Assembly (NCBI GenBank): GCA_019239915.1
Contig: JAFAZF010000051.1
Coordinates: 1 to 64,000, forward strand
Origin: Sphingomonadaceae bacterium
Lineage (GTDB): Bacteria > Pseudomonadota > Alphaproteobacteria > Sphingomonadales > Sphingomonadaceae
Length of the DNA: 64,000 bases
Reading direction: 5' to 3'
Shown here: positions 7,897 through 18,600 of the stretch, in pieces
Layout of the letters: each line of letters starts with the position of its first letter
Numbering within the stretch: the first letter of the stretch is position 1
The notes under the pieces: model-generated
Told to the model about the DNA's origin: nothing
What the model saw: the letters and a program-made list of their open reading frames with translations, nothing else
Databases searched by the model: none
Translations under genes and position numbers: made by a program

Positions 7897-9105
7897 ATGC
7901 GCGTCTTGATCCTTGCGACGGCGATGGCGGCGATCACCCTCCCAGCGCACGCTGAACTGAATGCCGGGGGCAAACGTGCGAACCCGGTTCAGCCGTTCAC
8001 CGTCACACCCGTCGCCACGTTCAACTATCCGTGGCGGATCGCCTTTCTGCCCGATGGGCGCATGCTCGTTACCGAGAAGCCCGGAAATCTCTACCTCGTG
8101 ACGGAGAGCGGCGCTAAGCAGCGGATCAGCGGCGTTCCAAAGGTCCATTATGACGGCAGCCAGGAAGGCCTGCTCGATGTCGTCATCGGCCCCCACTTCA
8201 CCAGCGATCACCTCGTTTACCTGACCTTCTCCGAACCCGGCCCGGGCGGGTCGGGCCTCGCACTGGCACGAGCCAAGCTGGCCGGTAGTGCGCTGACCGG
8301 GCTCGAGATCATCTGGCAACAGCTTCCGTTCGGCCGCGGCGGGCAGGACGGCGGCATCATGACCTTCGACCCGGCCGGCAACTTCCTCTTCCTCGCTGTC
8401 GGCGAACGCCAGCGGTTCACACCCGCGCAGGACCCGGATCAGGCGACGGGCAAGATCCTGCGCCTGACGCTCGACGGCAAGCCGGCGCCGGGCAATCCGA
8501 TGGCCGGCAAGCTCGGCCACGACACGGTGACGATCACCGATCCGCCCCGGGACACGCAGGCGGCCAAGACCGCGCAGGGCAGAAGCGTCCGCTTATCCGC
8601 TCCGAACCTGACGCCATCGGAAACGTGGAGCCGCGGCCATCGCAATCCTCTTGGTCTCGCCTTCGACGCCCATGGCGCGCTGTGGGAGATCGAGATGGGC
8701 CCGCGCGGTGGCGACGAACTCAACCTCATCAAGCCGGGCAGGAACTACGGCTGGCCGCTCGTCTCCAATGGCAGCAACTATGATGGCGTGCCGATCCCGC
8801 GGCACGATACGCGCCCTGATTTCGAGAAGCCGGTGGTCTACTGGACGCCCGTGATCGCGCCGGCCGGCCTCGTCTTCTACGAAGGCGCCATGTTTCCCGC
8901 CTGGCGCGGCTCAGCCTTCACCGGTGGTCTGGCGAGCGAAGCACTCATCCGTATCAGCTTCGATGGTCATGGCGGCGCCGACGAGGCGGACCGCTGGGAG
9001 ATGGGCCACCGCATCCGCGACGTCGAAGTCGCACCAGATGGTGCGCTTTGGCTGATCGAGGACGAGGACAGCGGCAGGCTACTGAGGCTGACGCCACGGC
9101 GGTGA
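7897..9105 (+). CDS. PQQ-dependent soluble aldose sugar dehydrogenase
   Basis: The 402-residue secreted protein has a signal peptide (residues 1-19, LPAHA) and a six-bladed glucose/sorbosone dehydrogenase beta-propeller. Family signatures are FLPDGRMLVTEKPGNLYLV, the GHRNPLGLAFD strand, and EMGPRGGDELNLIKPGRNY, which contributes the PQQ and calcium sites in YliI/Asd-type enzymes. It would oxidise aldoses in the periplasm and pass electrons to the respiratory chain. AGGAGA lies just upstream of ATG 7897. It is a second PQQ-related protein in the window besides the locus at the left edge; PQQ synthesis genes are not here. Confidence 0.9.
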   Translation: MRVLILATAMAAITLPAHAELNAGGKRANPVQPFTVTPVATFNYPWRIAFLPDGRMLVTEKPGNLYLVTESGAKQRISGVPKVHYDGSQEGLLDVVIGPHFTSDHLVYLTFSEPGPGGSGLALARAKLAGSALTGLEIIWQQLPFGRGGQDGGIMTFDPAGNFLFLAVGERQRFTPAQDPDQATGKILRLTLDGKPAPGNPMAGKLGHDTVTITDPPRDTQAAKTAQGRSVRLSAPNLTPSETWSRGHRNPLGLAFDAHGALWEIEMGPRGGDELNLIKPGRNYGWPLVSNGSNYDGVPIPRHDTRPDFEKPVVYWTPVIAPAGLVFYEGAMFPAWRGSAFTGGLASEALIRISFDGHGGADEADRWEMGHRIRDVEVAPDGALWLIEDEDSGRLLRLTPRR

Positions 9106-9243
9106 TAAGCTAGCCAAGGCGACATCGGCGGCAGATCGTGCGGCTGCTGTTGCGGCAGTGCAACATTATGGGATTGGCGACGAGCGGCATTGCGCCTATG
9201 CGGCTCACCGGATCCGGCGTTCGCGTCGGGTTCGAAGATCGCG

Positions 9244-9452
9244 CCGGTTCCCCGCAAGGGGATTAAACGGGAACGCGGTGAGGGTGGGTTGCCGCCCGAA
9301 TCCGAGGCTGTCCCTGCAACTGTAAGCGGTGAGCGCGATGCACATCGCTCCTTCGATCGGAGGAGCAGCCACTGGAACGGCCGAAAGGTCAATGTCCGGG
9401 AAGGCGTGCATCGAGCGACGACCCGCGAGCCAGGAGACCTGCCGGCGCACCG
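9244..9452 (+). promoter_or_regulatory. Cobalamin (B12) riboswitch
   Basis: The classic B12-box series appears in order: AAACGGGAACGCGGTGAG near 9265, a pyrimidine/GC hairpin, AATCCGAGGCTGTCCCTGCA followed by ACTGTAAGCGG (9299-9330), GCCACTGG near 9370, GGGAAGG near 9400, and GAGCCAGGAGACCTGCC (9427-9443). It lies upstream of btuB in the same direction, so high adenosylcobalamin should repress the uptake operon. Boundaries are approximate. Confidence 0.95.
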
Positions 9453-9602
9453 GTCGCTCTTGCCCTGGTCCAGGGATTGGCCAAGGCACGGTACTCATCC
9501 GTCTGAGCGACGAGTATGCGGCGGGGGCCGCATCGGTGCGCATGGCGGGCGCCTTGACGTCCGCCGGCCATGTCGTGCCGACCGTTCGCGAGAGCGGCCC
9601 GT

Positions 9603-9630
9603 CCCCGTCGTCGGTCGCGACGTCAGGGGG
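9603..9630 (+). promoter_or_regulatory. Candidate Shine-Dalgarno-masking hairpin of the B12 riboswitch
   Basis: CCCCGTCG at 9603-9610 can pair with CGAC (9618-9621) and then GGGG within the AGGGGG Shine-Dalgarno (9625-9630), with GTCA bulged out. If formed when cobalamin is bound, it would hide the ribosome site of btuB seven bases before ATG 9638. This is read from complementarity only; no folding was computed. Confidence 0.4.
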
Positions 9631-9637
9631 ATGATTA

Positions 9638-11647
9638 ATGTTGAAATTTGGTGCTTCTTTGCTGGCGCTCGCGATTGCCGCGCCGGCGCTCGCGCAGGCC
9701 AATCCGGACCAGCCGACGACGGATGCGAACGGCCAGACGATCGTCGTCACTGCGTCGCGATCGGGGGACGCGGTCCCGACCGACCTGCTCGGTGCCTCGG
9801 TTACCGTCATCGACGATCAGCAGATGCAGCAGCGGCAGACGCGCGTCGTATCCGACGTGCTGCGCGACGTTCCCGGCGTCGCGGTGAGCCGCGCCGGCGC
9901 GATCGGCGGGCTTACCCAAATCCGCATTCGGGGCGCAGAGGCCAACCAGACGCTTGTCTTCATCGACGGCATCAAGGCGTCCGATCCATATGACGACGAA
10001 TATGATTTCGGCACGTTGGTCGCGGACGAGGACGCCAAGATCGAGGTGCTGCGCGGTCAGCAGTCCTCGCTCTATGGTTCGGACGCGATCGGCGGCGTGA
10101 TCAACTACATCACCCTGACGGGTGCCGAGGCGCCCGGCACCAAGATCCGCGCCGAAGGCGGATCGATGGGCACGCTGAGCGCCGGCGCGCGCACCGCGGG
10201 CGTTTCCGGCAATCTCGATTACGCGCTGACCACCAGCTACATCCATACCGATGGCTATCCGGTCGCGATCGGCGGCAACAACGATGTCGGATCGAACAAT
10301 CTCGGGGCATCGTTCAAGACGATCTGGACGGCGGCGCCCAATCTTCACCTCACCGCCGTCGGCCGCTACAGCTACACCCACGCCGCTGCGGACGACACCG
10401 ACAATGTCTTCGGCAGCCCGACCTTCGGCCTGACGATCGATACGCCCGGCGTGCACTACAACAATACCGGTCTGTACGGTCTGCTGCGCGGCCAGCTCGA
10501 TCTGCTCGATGGCCGCTGGACTCACGCGGTCACCGCACAGATTGCCGACACCAAACGCACCGATTTCGACGTGCCCGATGCGTTCTCGCCCGTAGCGGGT
10601 CAGCCGATCATCAAGGCGAACGGCGATCATGGCCGCCGCCTCAAGGGCTCCTACGAAAGCGCGCTGCGCTTCGGCAGCGATGCGGTGAAGCACCGCGTCA
10701 CCTTCGCCGTCGATGCCGAGCGCGAGAGCGAGCGTACGACCTTCTCGACGTCCGGCGCGTTTCTGGGTTGGCGGCACCGCACGAATATCGGTGTCGTCGG
10801 CGAATATGATCTCACGGTGAACGATCGCTTGGCCCTCGGTGCGTCCGTTCGCCATGACGACAACAGCCGCTTCGCCGACGACACCACCTTCCGCGTGCAG
10901 GGGAGCTACAAGTTCGCCGAGGGCACCCGCATCCATGCGGCCTATGGTACCGGCGTCAAAGCGCCGAGCTTTGGCGAGTTGTTCGACTTCTTCGCCGGCC
11001 GCTACATCGGCAATCCCGATCTCAAGCCGGAGAAGTCTAAAGGCTGGGAGGCTGGCGTCGAGCAATCATTCGATGGCGACCACGTCACCGTCGGCGCGAC
11101 CTATTTCGACAATCGCCTGCAGGACGAGATCAGCACGATCTTCACGGTGGTGGGATCGAGCTCGATCAACGAGCCGGGGCGCACGCGCCAGCGCGGCGTC
11201 GAGGCCTACGCGGGCGCAGCGTTAGGCGGCGGCTGGCGGTTCGATGCAAGCTATACCTACTTGCACGCGCCACAACCGGAGACCGTGCTGCCGCTGATCG
11301 CGCCGTTCACCGGCACCGATGTCACCGCCCAGGCGGTTCGGCGCGCCAGGAACATCGCCAGCGCAAGCCTCAGCTGGGCGCCCGAGCACCAGCCGTTCAG
11401 CGCCAACGTGACGGTCCGCTACAATGGCAGGCAGAATGATCTCGCCTTCACCGATCCATCGTTCGTACCCGCGCTCGTCAGGCTGCGCAGCTTCACGCTG
11501 GTCAACCTCAACGCGCGCTGGAAGCTGAGCGACAAGGTCGAGCTGTTCGGGCGTGTGGAGAACCTGTTGGATCGCCGCTATTCGGAGATCTTCAGCTTCG
11601 CGGCCGCCGGCCGCGCCGGATATGGGGGCGTACGCTTCCGCTTCTGA
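9638..11647 (+). CDS. btuB: TonB-dependent vitamin B12 outer-membrane receptor BtuB
   Basis: The 669-residue outer-membrane protein has a signal peptide (residues 1-20, ending PALAQA), a TonB box-like stretch TIVVTASRS, a plug domain (about residues 45-165, with VLRDVPGVAVSR and LRGQQSSLYGSDAIGGVIN), and a 22-strand barrel. It closes on the outer-membrane signature GYGGVRFRF with a terminal Phe. Position behind the cobalamin riboswitch and before btuF-C-D makes cobalamin the likely substrate. AGGGGG lies seven bases upstream of the ATG; the stop overlaps the btuF start (TGATG). Confidence 0.95.
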   Translation: MLKFGASLLALAIAAPALAQANPDQPTTDANGQTIVVTASRSGDAVPTDLLGASVTVIDDQQMQQRQTRVVSDVLRDVPGVAVSRAGAIGGLTQIRIRGAEANQTLVFIDGIKASDPYDDEYDFGTLVADEDAKIEVLRGQQSSLYGSDAIGGVINYITLTGAEAPGTKIRAEGGSMGTLSAGARTAGVSGNLDYALTTSYIHTDGYPVAIGGNNDVGSNNLGASFKTIWTAAPNLHLTAVGRYSYTHAAADDTDNVFGSPTFGLTIDTPGVHYNNTGLYGLLRGQLDLLDGRWTHAVTAQIADTKRTDFDVPDAFSPVAGQPIIKANGDHGRRLKGSYESALRFGSDAVKHRVTFAVDAERESERTTFSTSGAFLGWRHRTNIGVVGEYDLTVNDRLALGASVRHDDNSRFADDTTFRVQGSYKFAEGTRIHAAYGTGVKAPSFGELFDFFAGRYIGNPDLKPEKSKGWEAGVEQSFDGDHVTVGATYFDNRLQDEISTIFTVVGSSSINEPGRTRQRGVEAYAGAALGGGWRFDASYTYLHAPQPETVLPLIAPFTGTDVTAQAVRRARNIASASLSWAPEHQPFSANVTVRYNGRQNDLAFTDPSFVPALVRLRSFTLVNLNARWKLSDKVELFGRVENLLDRRYSEIFSFAAAGRAGYGGVRFRF

Positions 11648-12543
11648 TGCGACTTCCGCTTGCCTCGGCCGGCCTGTTGATCGCCGCGCTCTCGACCTTG
11701 GTCGGCGGCGCGGCATCATCGGGCGTGCCGCGGCCGGCATCGCGACCGATGCGCGTGATGTCGATCAACCAATGCACAGACCAGATCGTGCTCGCGCTGC
11801 TGCCGCCCGAGCGGATTGCGTCGGTGACGTGGCTTTCGCGCGATCCTGACGCATCGCTGATGGCGGCGGCGGCGCGGCGGGTCGCGGTCAATCACGGCCT
11901 CGTGGAGGAGGTCGTTCGCGATCGTCCCGATCTCGTCGTCGCCGACAGTTCGTCGATGCCCGGCACGCGTGCTCTGCTGAAGCGGCTGGGCTGGCCGATG
12001 ATCGAGGTCGATAGCGCCGACAGCATCGAACGCATCCGCGCGGTCACCCGGCGGATCGCTCGCGCGGTCGGCGAGCAAGTTCGTAGCGAGACTCTGATCG
12101 CCCAGATGGATCGCGAGCTCGCAAGCCTGGCACAGGATTCGAGGCCGCCGCTCCGCGTCGCGGCGTGGGACGGCAGCGGCTTCGGCGCCGAAAAGGGATC
12201 GTTGTTCGATCGGCTGCTTCGACTGTCAGGTGCGGTGAACGTCGCGAACGAGCCGCCGGCGTCGCGCTATGGCACGCCCGACATAGAAGTGTTGCTGGCA
12301 GCCGCGCCGGACCTCCTCGTGCAGGGTAGTGAGGATCGCGGCAGCCTGCGCGATTATCTCGCGCGTCACGCGCTGGTGCGCCGCTTCTGGGGTAATGGCC
12401 GCACGCTGACGGTTCGTCAGGCGGATTATCTCTGCGGCACGCCCTTCATAGCGGAATCCGCACTGAAGCTGCGCCGCGAACTGCGGACCGCCAGCGCGGC
12501 GATCCGCGCCCGCCTGCCCTTTGCACAAACGGGATTGCGGTGA
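11647..12543 (+). CDS. btuF: Cobalamin periplasmic binding protein BtuF
   Basis: The 298-residue class III solute-binding protein has a leader (about residues 1-24) and two lobes joined by a helix. Typical features are MRVMSINQCTDQIVLALL, DRPDLVVADSS and the later AAPDLLVQGSE. It captures B12 delivered by BtuB and hands it to BtuC-D. Start and stop overlap both neighbours, so all four genes are one translationally coupled operon. Confidence 0.9.
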   Translation: MRLPLASAGLLIAALSTLVGGAASSGVPRPASRPMRVMSINQCTDQIVLALLPPERIASVTWLSRDPDASLMAAAARRVAVNHGLVEEVVRDRPDLVVADSSSMPGTRALLKRLGWPMIEVDSADSIERIRAVTRRIARAVGEQVRSETLIAQMDRELASLAQDSRPPLRVAAWDGSGFGAEKGSLFDRLLRLSGAVNVANEPPASRYGTPDIEVLLAAAPDLLVQGSEDRGSLRDYLARHALVRRFWGNGRTLTVRQADYLCGTPFIAESALKLRRELRTASAAIRARLPFAQTGLR

Positions 12544-13526
12544 ACCGCTGGCTCGTTCCCGCGCTGGCGCTCGCGCTGATTGCCGCATCGGCGGCATCGC
12601 TATTGGCGGGCACCGTCTGGCTGCGCCCACAGGACGTGCTCGCCGCTATCGCGCACCCGTCCGACGATCTTCCCGGCCTCATCGTGCTGCAGATCCGGCT
12701 GCCGCGGGTGCTGCTCGCGATGATGATCGGTGGAATACTCGGTCTTTCCGGTGCGGTGCTGCAGGGGCTGCTGCGCAACCCGCTTGCCGAGCCCGGGCTG
12801 CTCGGCGTCTCGGCAGGAGCGTCGCTGGGCGCGGTGATCGCGATCTACTATGGCTTCTCCGCCAGCTTCTCGCTGGCATCGCCGCTGTTCGGGCTGGCGG
12901 GCGGCTTCGTCACCGCGAGTGTGGCCTTTCTGCTCGCACGCGGCGGCGGCACGCTCGCGCTGATCCTGGCGGGCTCCGCGGTCACCGCGATCGCCGCGGC
13001 GGGCACCGAAGTTGCGCTCAACCTCGCGCCGAACCCCTATGCCGCCTATGAGATCATGAACTGGCTGATGGGCTCGCTTGCCGATCGCGGTTGGGATCAT
13101 GTCCGGCTGGCCGCGCCGTTCATCGTCGCCGGCGGAGCGCTGTTGCTCGCGACCGGCCCGGCGCTCGACGTGCTGGCGCTGGGCGAGACGCAGGCGGAAA
13201 GCCTCGGCGTTGCGGTCGGTCGGATGCGCTTGATCGCGCTGATCGGCACGGCGCTCGGAGTAGGTGCGGCGACCGCGGTCGCCGGCGCGATCGGCTTCGT
13301 CGGGCTCGTCGCGCCGCATGTCGTGCGTCCGCTGGTGCATCACCAGCCCGGGCGACTGCTGCTGCCCTCCGCCTTGACGGGCGCGTTGATCGTCGTGCTG
13401 GCGGATACGGCGACGCGGGTAATGCGGCTGGGCGGGCCGCCGATCAACCTCGGCGTGCTGATCAGCCTCGTGGGTGCACCATTCTTCTTGTGGCTCGTCC
13501 TCCATGTTCGGACGCGAACCGCATGA
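12540..13526 (+). CDS. btuC: Cobalamin ABC transporter permease BtuC
   Basis: This is a 328-residue FecCD-family permease with about ten predicted helices. Marks are LRLPR-like IRLPRVLLAMMIGG, GLLRNPLAEPGLLGVSAGA, and GAIGFVGLVAPHVVRPLVH, which contains the loop contacting the ATPase. The GTG start at 12540 overlaps the btuF stop and the end overlaps btuD. Family length and motif order are normal. Confidence 0.92.
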   Translation: MNRWLVPALALALIAASAASLLAGTVWLRPQDVLAAIAHPSDDLPGLIVLQIRLPRVLLAMMIGGILGLSGAVLQGLLRNPLAEPGLLGVSAGASLGAVIAIYYGFSASFSLASPLFGLAGGFVTASVAFLLARGGGTLALILAGSAVTAIAAAGTEVALNLAPNPYAAYEIMNWLMGSLADRGWDHVRLAAPFIVAGGALLLATGPALDVLALGETQAESLGVAVGRMRLIALIGTALGVGAATAVAGAIGFVGLVAPHVVRPLVHHQPGRLLLPSALTGALIVVLADTATRVMRLGGPPINLGVLISLVGAPFFLWLVLHVRTRTA

Positions 13527-14290
13527 GCGCGCTTGCGCTCCGGAATCTTGTGATCCGGCGCGGCGCCCGAACCGTGATCGCGGGTGCCGACATCGTCTTC
13601 CACGCCGGTCGGCTCACGGCCGTGATCGGTCCCAACGGCGCCGGCAAGAGCAGCATGCTCGCAGCGGCCGCAGGCTTGCTGCCGCCGGCGTCCGGCACCG
13701 TATGGCTCGGCGCCGATCTCCTGTCCTCCTTGCCTCGCAGAGAGCTGGCGAGACGGCGCGCCTATCTGCCGCAGCGCGCCGGTGTCGAGTGGCCGATCTC
13801 CGTGGAGCGTGTCGTCGCGCTCGGCCTGGCGCCGACCTTGCCGGTGTTCGGCGGCGTGTCCCCCACATTGGCAAGCGCGATCGAACGCGCGCTCGAGGAG
13901 TGCGATCTTGTCGGCCTGCGTGATCGGCCGGCGACCAGCCTGTCCGGAGGCGAGCTTGCCCGCGTGATGCTGGCGCGCGCCATTGTCGGCGATCCGGAAG
14001 TGCTGATCGTGGACGAGCCGACCGCCGGACTGGATCCCCGCCACGCGCTCGACGCCGTTCGCCGTCTTCGCGCACGCGCCGATGCTGGCCGAACCGTGAT
14101 CATGGCGATCCATGAGGTCGATCTCGCGCTACGTTTCGCGGATGACGTCGTCGCGCTGCGCGACGGCGCGATCGTCGCTGCGGGCGCCGCAACTCGAGTG
14201 ATGACGGAAGCCACGCTGAGCGCACTTTACGACGTACGGGCGCACATTCGCCACGACGGCTCGTGCAGCACGGTGCATTTCGTCGACTAG
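13523..14290 (+). CDS. btuD: Cobalamin ABC transporter ATP-binding protein BtuD
   Basis: The 255-residue ABC ATPase has Walker A GPNGAGKS (residues 36-43), signature LSGGE (140-144), Walker B VLIVDEP (about 160-166) and the H-loop histidine in IMAIHEVD. It is the last gene of the riboswitch-controlled operon and starts at the ATG overlapping the btuC stop. It is similar to FecE/HmuV ATPases; the cobalamin role comes from the riboswitch and the neighbours. Confidence 0.92.
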   Translation: MSALALRNLVIRRGARTVIAGADIVFHAGRLTAVIGPNGAGKSSMLAAAAGLLPPASGTVWLGADLLSSLPRRELARRRAYLPQRAGVEWPISVERVVALGLAPTLPVFGGVSPTLASAIERALEECDLVGLRDRPATSLSGGELARVMLARAIVGDPEVLIVDEPTAGLDPRHALDAVRRLRARADAGRTVIMAIHEVDLALRFADDVVALRDGAIVAAGAATRVMTEATLSALYDVRAHIRHDGSCSTVHFVD

Positions 14291-14412
14291 CGGTATGCTA
14301 CGGTGCGGCGGCGCGTCGATGCCTGCTTGAGTTGAGCGTAACGCCGTTGGCGGCTTAGTCGCGGGTGACGTGCTGGCTTGAGACCGGCGGGCCGCTCTGC
14401 CACTTGATCTCT

Positions 14413-15522
14413 ATGACTGATCTTTCGTCGCTCTTCACGCCCTTCAAGCTCGGCAATCTCGAGCTGCCGAACCGGATCGTGATGGCGCCGATGACGCGGT
14501 GCCAGTCGCCCGACTATACGCCGGGGCCGGACGTTGCCGCTTATTATGCGCGCCGCGCAAAGGGTGGGACCGGGCTGATCATCACCGAGGGCACGACGGT
14601 GGATCATCCGGTGGCGACCGCCAACGATACCATTCCGGCATTTCACGGCCGCGCGCTGGAAGGATGGAAGGCGGTGCTGGCGGAGGTCCATGCCGCGGGC
14701 GGGTTGATCATGCCGCAGCTCTGGCATCTCGGCATGGCGCGCAACCCCGCGACCTCGCCAGATCCGTCGCTGCCGAGCGCCGGCCCTTCGGGCCTGGTCA
14801 GCCCCGGCAAGCGCATGACGGAGCCGATGCGCGACGAGGACATTCAGGATGTTGTCGATGCCTTCGCCCGGGCTGCCGCCGATGCACAGACGCTCGGCTT
14901 CGACGGCGTCGAGCTGCACGGCGCGCATGGTTATCTGATCGATCAATTCTTCTGGGTGGGCACCAACGAGCGGACGGACATTTGGGGCGGTGACCATGTC
15001 GGGCGCACGCGCTTCGGAGTCGAGGTCGTACGTGCGGTGCGAAGGGCGGTCGGGAAGGAGTTCCCGGTGGTGCTGCGCTGGTCGCAATGGAAGATGGGCG
15101 ATTATGCTGTGCGGCTCGTCGAAACGCCGCGCGAACTCGAGCAGTTTCTCCAGCCTTTGGCGGCGGCCGGCGTTACGGCCTTCCATTGCTCGACACGGCG
15201 CTTTTGGGACACCGAGTTTCCAGACAGCGGCGCGGAACTGAACCTCGCGGGCTGGACGAAGCGGCTCACCGGGCTGCCGACGATCAGCGTCGGCTCCGTG
15301 GGCTTGAGCAAGGCCGACGAGGTCGCGACGCGCGGCGAGAAGATCAACGTCAGCGTCGCGAATCTGGAGCTGCTGGCGACGGCGGTGGCGCGTGGCGACT
15401 TCGATCTGGTTGCGGTCGGTCGCGCGCTGCTCGCCAATCCGGAATGGCCGATGCTCGTCCGCGAAGGCCGCTTCGACGAGCTCGTGGATTACAGCGGCGA
15501 TGCACTGGCAACGCTCTACTGA
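14413..15522 (+). CDS. Old yellow enzyme family NADH:flavin oxidoreductase
   Basis: The 369-residue FMN-binding TIM barrel has the OYE opening LFTPFKLGNLELPNRIVMAP, the active-site region ELHGAHGYLIDQFF with a His-x-x-His substrate pair, and a C-terminal phosphate site VGRALLANPEWP. It should reduce activated alkenes using NAD(P)H; the natural substrate cannot be told. ATG 14413 matches the family N-terminus; an upstream in-frame start at 14365 would add 16 unrelated residues. No clear Shine-Dalgarno is seen. It follows btuD by 122 bases and may have its own promoter. Confidence 0.88.
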   Translation: MTDLSSLFTPFKLGNLELPNRIVMAPMTRCQSPDYTPGPDVAAYYARRAKGGTGLIITEGTTVDHPVATANDTIPAFHGRALEGWKAVLAEVHAAGGLIMPQLWHLGMARNPATSPDPSLPSAGPSGLVSPGKRMTEPMRDEDIQDVVDAFARAAADAQTLGFDGVELHGAHGYLIDQFFWVGTNERTDIWGGDHVGRTRFGVEVVRAVRRAVGKEFPVVLRWSQWKMGDYAVRLVETPRELEQFLQPLAAAGVTAFHCSTRRFWDTEFPDSGAELNLAGWTKRLTGLPTISVGSVGLSKADEVATRGEKINVSVANLELLATAVARGDFDLVAVGRALLANPEWPMLVREGRFDELVDYSGDALATLY

Positions 15523-15699
15523 GCGCACTCATATCGACAATTATCCAGCCCGGCTTTGATAGCGGCAGCGCGAAAGCGGCGTTTTGATAACCGCCAGGCC
15601 GTAGGTGAGCAGGTGCGGGTGCAGGCGCGGCGCGCACCGGTTCGTCGCTGGCGAATCTGATCTGCTTTAGGCATGCTGCGCTATCGGCAGGAGGGGGCG

Positions 15700-18600
15700 A
15701 TGCGGGGCTGGCTCGCGCGTTGCGCGATCATGATGCTGGCGTTGATGCCGGCGTTCGCGCTGGGGGATTCGCCTGCGACCGTCATTTCGGCGACGCCAGG
15801 GATCGACGGCGCCTCCATAGCCCGCTTCACGCTGCGCTTCTCGGAAGCGATGGCGCCTGTCGGCGGCGGTTCGTCGCCGATCGCGATGGACTGCCCGGTC
15901 GGCGGCGCGGGGCGCTGGACCGATCCCGCTACCTTCGTCTGGGAGTATGCAAGTCCGCTGCCCGGCGGCACGGTCTGCAAGGCGACGCTCGATAAAGGTC
16001 TGAAGGCGCTCTCCGGGCACGACGTGACGGGCACCCGGAGCTTCGCCATCGATGCCGGTGGCCCCTACGCCAAGGCGATCCTGCCGGACAGCGGCAATGG
16101 CGAGGACATCGAGGAGAACCAGACCTTCTTCATCGCCGCGAACGGGGCTGTCGATCGCGCTTCCGTTGCCGCCAACGCCTACTGCACGGTCGACGGCATC
16201 GGCGAACGCATCGCGGTCGACCTGCTCCCGATCGACACCGCTGCGCGCGTGTTCGCCGCTCTCGGCAGCAGCGATGAGGGCCTGACCGGCTTCCTCGACA
16301 GCGCCGGTCTGCCGCAGCCCTTGCCGGTAAAGGCCGGCGACAAGGCGGCGGCGCTCGCCAGCGTGGTGGCGGTCAAGTGCCGCCGTCCGCTGCCGCCGGG
16401 GCGGGACATGGCGCTCATTTGGGCGGCCGGCATCCGTTCGCCCTCCGGTCGGCCCGCCGGTGTGGACAAGCGGTTCGACTTCACCGTCCGCAAGGAGTTC
16501 AGCGCCAAGCTCACCTGCGCGCGGGTCAACCCGCAGGCGGGCTGCGATCCGGTCGAGGCGATCAACGTCGCGTTCACCGCGCCGGTGCCGCGTGCCAAGG
16601 CACTGGCGGCGCGGCTCGACGTCGGCGGCGGCAAGCTGCTCAGCCCCGATATGCCGACCGGCCACGACGCGACGCTGGATTCGATCAGCTTCAAGCCGCC
16701 GCTGCCGCCGGCAATCACCGCCAGGCTGACGCTGCCCGCCGACCTCCAGGACGAGAGCGGGCGCCCGCTCGCCAACGCGCGGCGCTTCCCGCTCGATGTC
16801 GCGATCGCCGAGGCGCCGCCGCTGGTGAAGTTCGCGGCGCCGTTCGGCGTCCTCGAGGCGAAACAGGGCGGCGTGCTGCCGCTGACCGTGCGCGCGGTCG
16901 AGCCATCGCTCGGCGGCGGCGTCAATGTCGTACAGGGCGGCGCGGCGCGGATCGACGGCGACGACGGCAAGATCGTCGAGTGGCTGAAGAAGGTCGAGGA
17001 GGCGCAGAAGGACAATTACGAACAGGTCGGCCCGGAAGGCCACAAGCATGCCGTCAACCACACCGGCGACACGGCGCTGCTCGCGGGCGCGGCAGACGTG
17101 CACCGCATGAAGGTCGCATTGCCGGGCGGTGGCAGGCAGTTCGAGGTCATCGGCGTGCCGCTTGAAAAGCCGGGCTTCTACGTCGTCGAGGTGGCGAGCC
17201 CGGTGCTCGGCCGCGCGCTGCTCGGCCGCAATGCGCCGCGCTACGTCAACGCCGCCGCGCTGGTCACCGATATGGCGGTGCACTTCAAATGGGGCCGTGG
17301 CACCTCGCTCGCCTGGGTGACGTCGCTCGACAGCGGCGCGCCGGTCGTGGGTGCAGCGGTGCGCGTCACCGATCAGTGCAACGGCGCGCTGCTCGGGCAG
17401 GGGACCACCGACGCGCAGGGGCGCCTGCTGCTGCGCAAGCTCCCCGATCCGGCGATCTACACCAGCTGCGAGGGCAGCGATGCAAGCGACGATCCGCTGA
17501 TGGTTTCGGCGCGCAAGGACGGCGACTTCTCGTTCGTGCTGACCGACTGGGGGCAGGGCATCCAGCCCTCCGACTTCGAGCTTCCCTACGGCTATTCGGC
17601 GCCGACCGGCATCTTCCACACGATCTTCGATCGCACGCTGCTGCGCGTCGGCGAGACGATCCACATGAAGCATGTCTATCGCATGCCGATCGCCACCGGC
17701 TTCCGCTCGGGCGGCGCGGTCGATGGCATGCTGGTGATCAAGCACGAAGGCTCCGACACCGAATTCAAGGTGCCGGTCAAACTCGGCCACGACGGCATTG
17801 GCGAGAGCAGCTGGACACCTCCCGCGGGCGCGCCGACCGGCGACTACGGCCTCAGCCTCAAGGTTGGCGACGAGACGATCGACAGCAGCCAGACCTTCCG
17901 GGTCGACGAATATCGCCTGCCGACGATGCGCGCGAGCGTCAGCGGGCCGAAGCAGCCCGCGGTGCGGCCAGTGCGGCTGCCGGTCGATCTCTATGTCGGC
18001 TATTTGTCAGGGGGCGGTGCGGGCCATGCGCCAGTCAAGCTGCGCACCGCCTATGAGCGTTTCAGCCAGGCGCCCGACGGCTGGGACGGCTGGACCTTCG
18101 GCGGCGATGCCGTGAAGGAGGGAACCGTCGCGCTCGACGGCGACGCCGGCGAAGTGCCGGCGGCGCCGCTGCCCGATGCGGCGACCGTCCCGCTCGCGCT
18201 CGATGCGCACGGCTCGCTGCGCACGCCGATCGACCTGCCCAAGCTCGACGGCGATGTCCGCATGACGGTCGAGATGGATTATCAGGACGCCAATGGCGAG
18301 ACGCTGACCGCGTCTACCGCGATTCCGGTCTACGCCTCGGCGGTGCGGCTCGGCATCAAGCCCGACGGCTGGCTGCAGCGCCAGGGTTCGATGCATCTCA
18401 AGATCGCCGCGCTCGACGTGCACGGCGCGCCGATCCGTGGCCAGCGGGTTCAGGTGGCGCTTTATACGCGCGAGATCCTCTCGGCGCGGCGGCGGCTGAT
18501 CGGCGGCTTCTATGCCTTCGACAACAACGCCAGGACCACCAAGATCGGCGCGAACTGCAGCGGCACCACCGATGCGCAGGGGCTCGCGGACTGCGCGATC

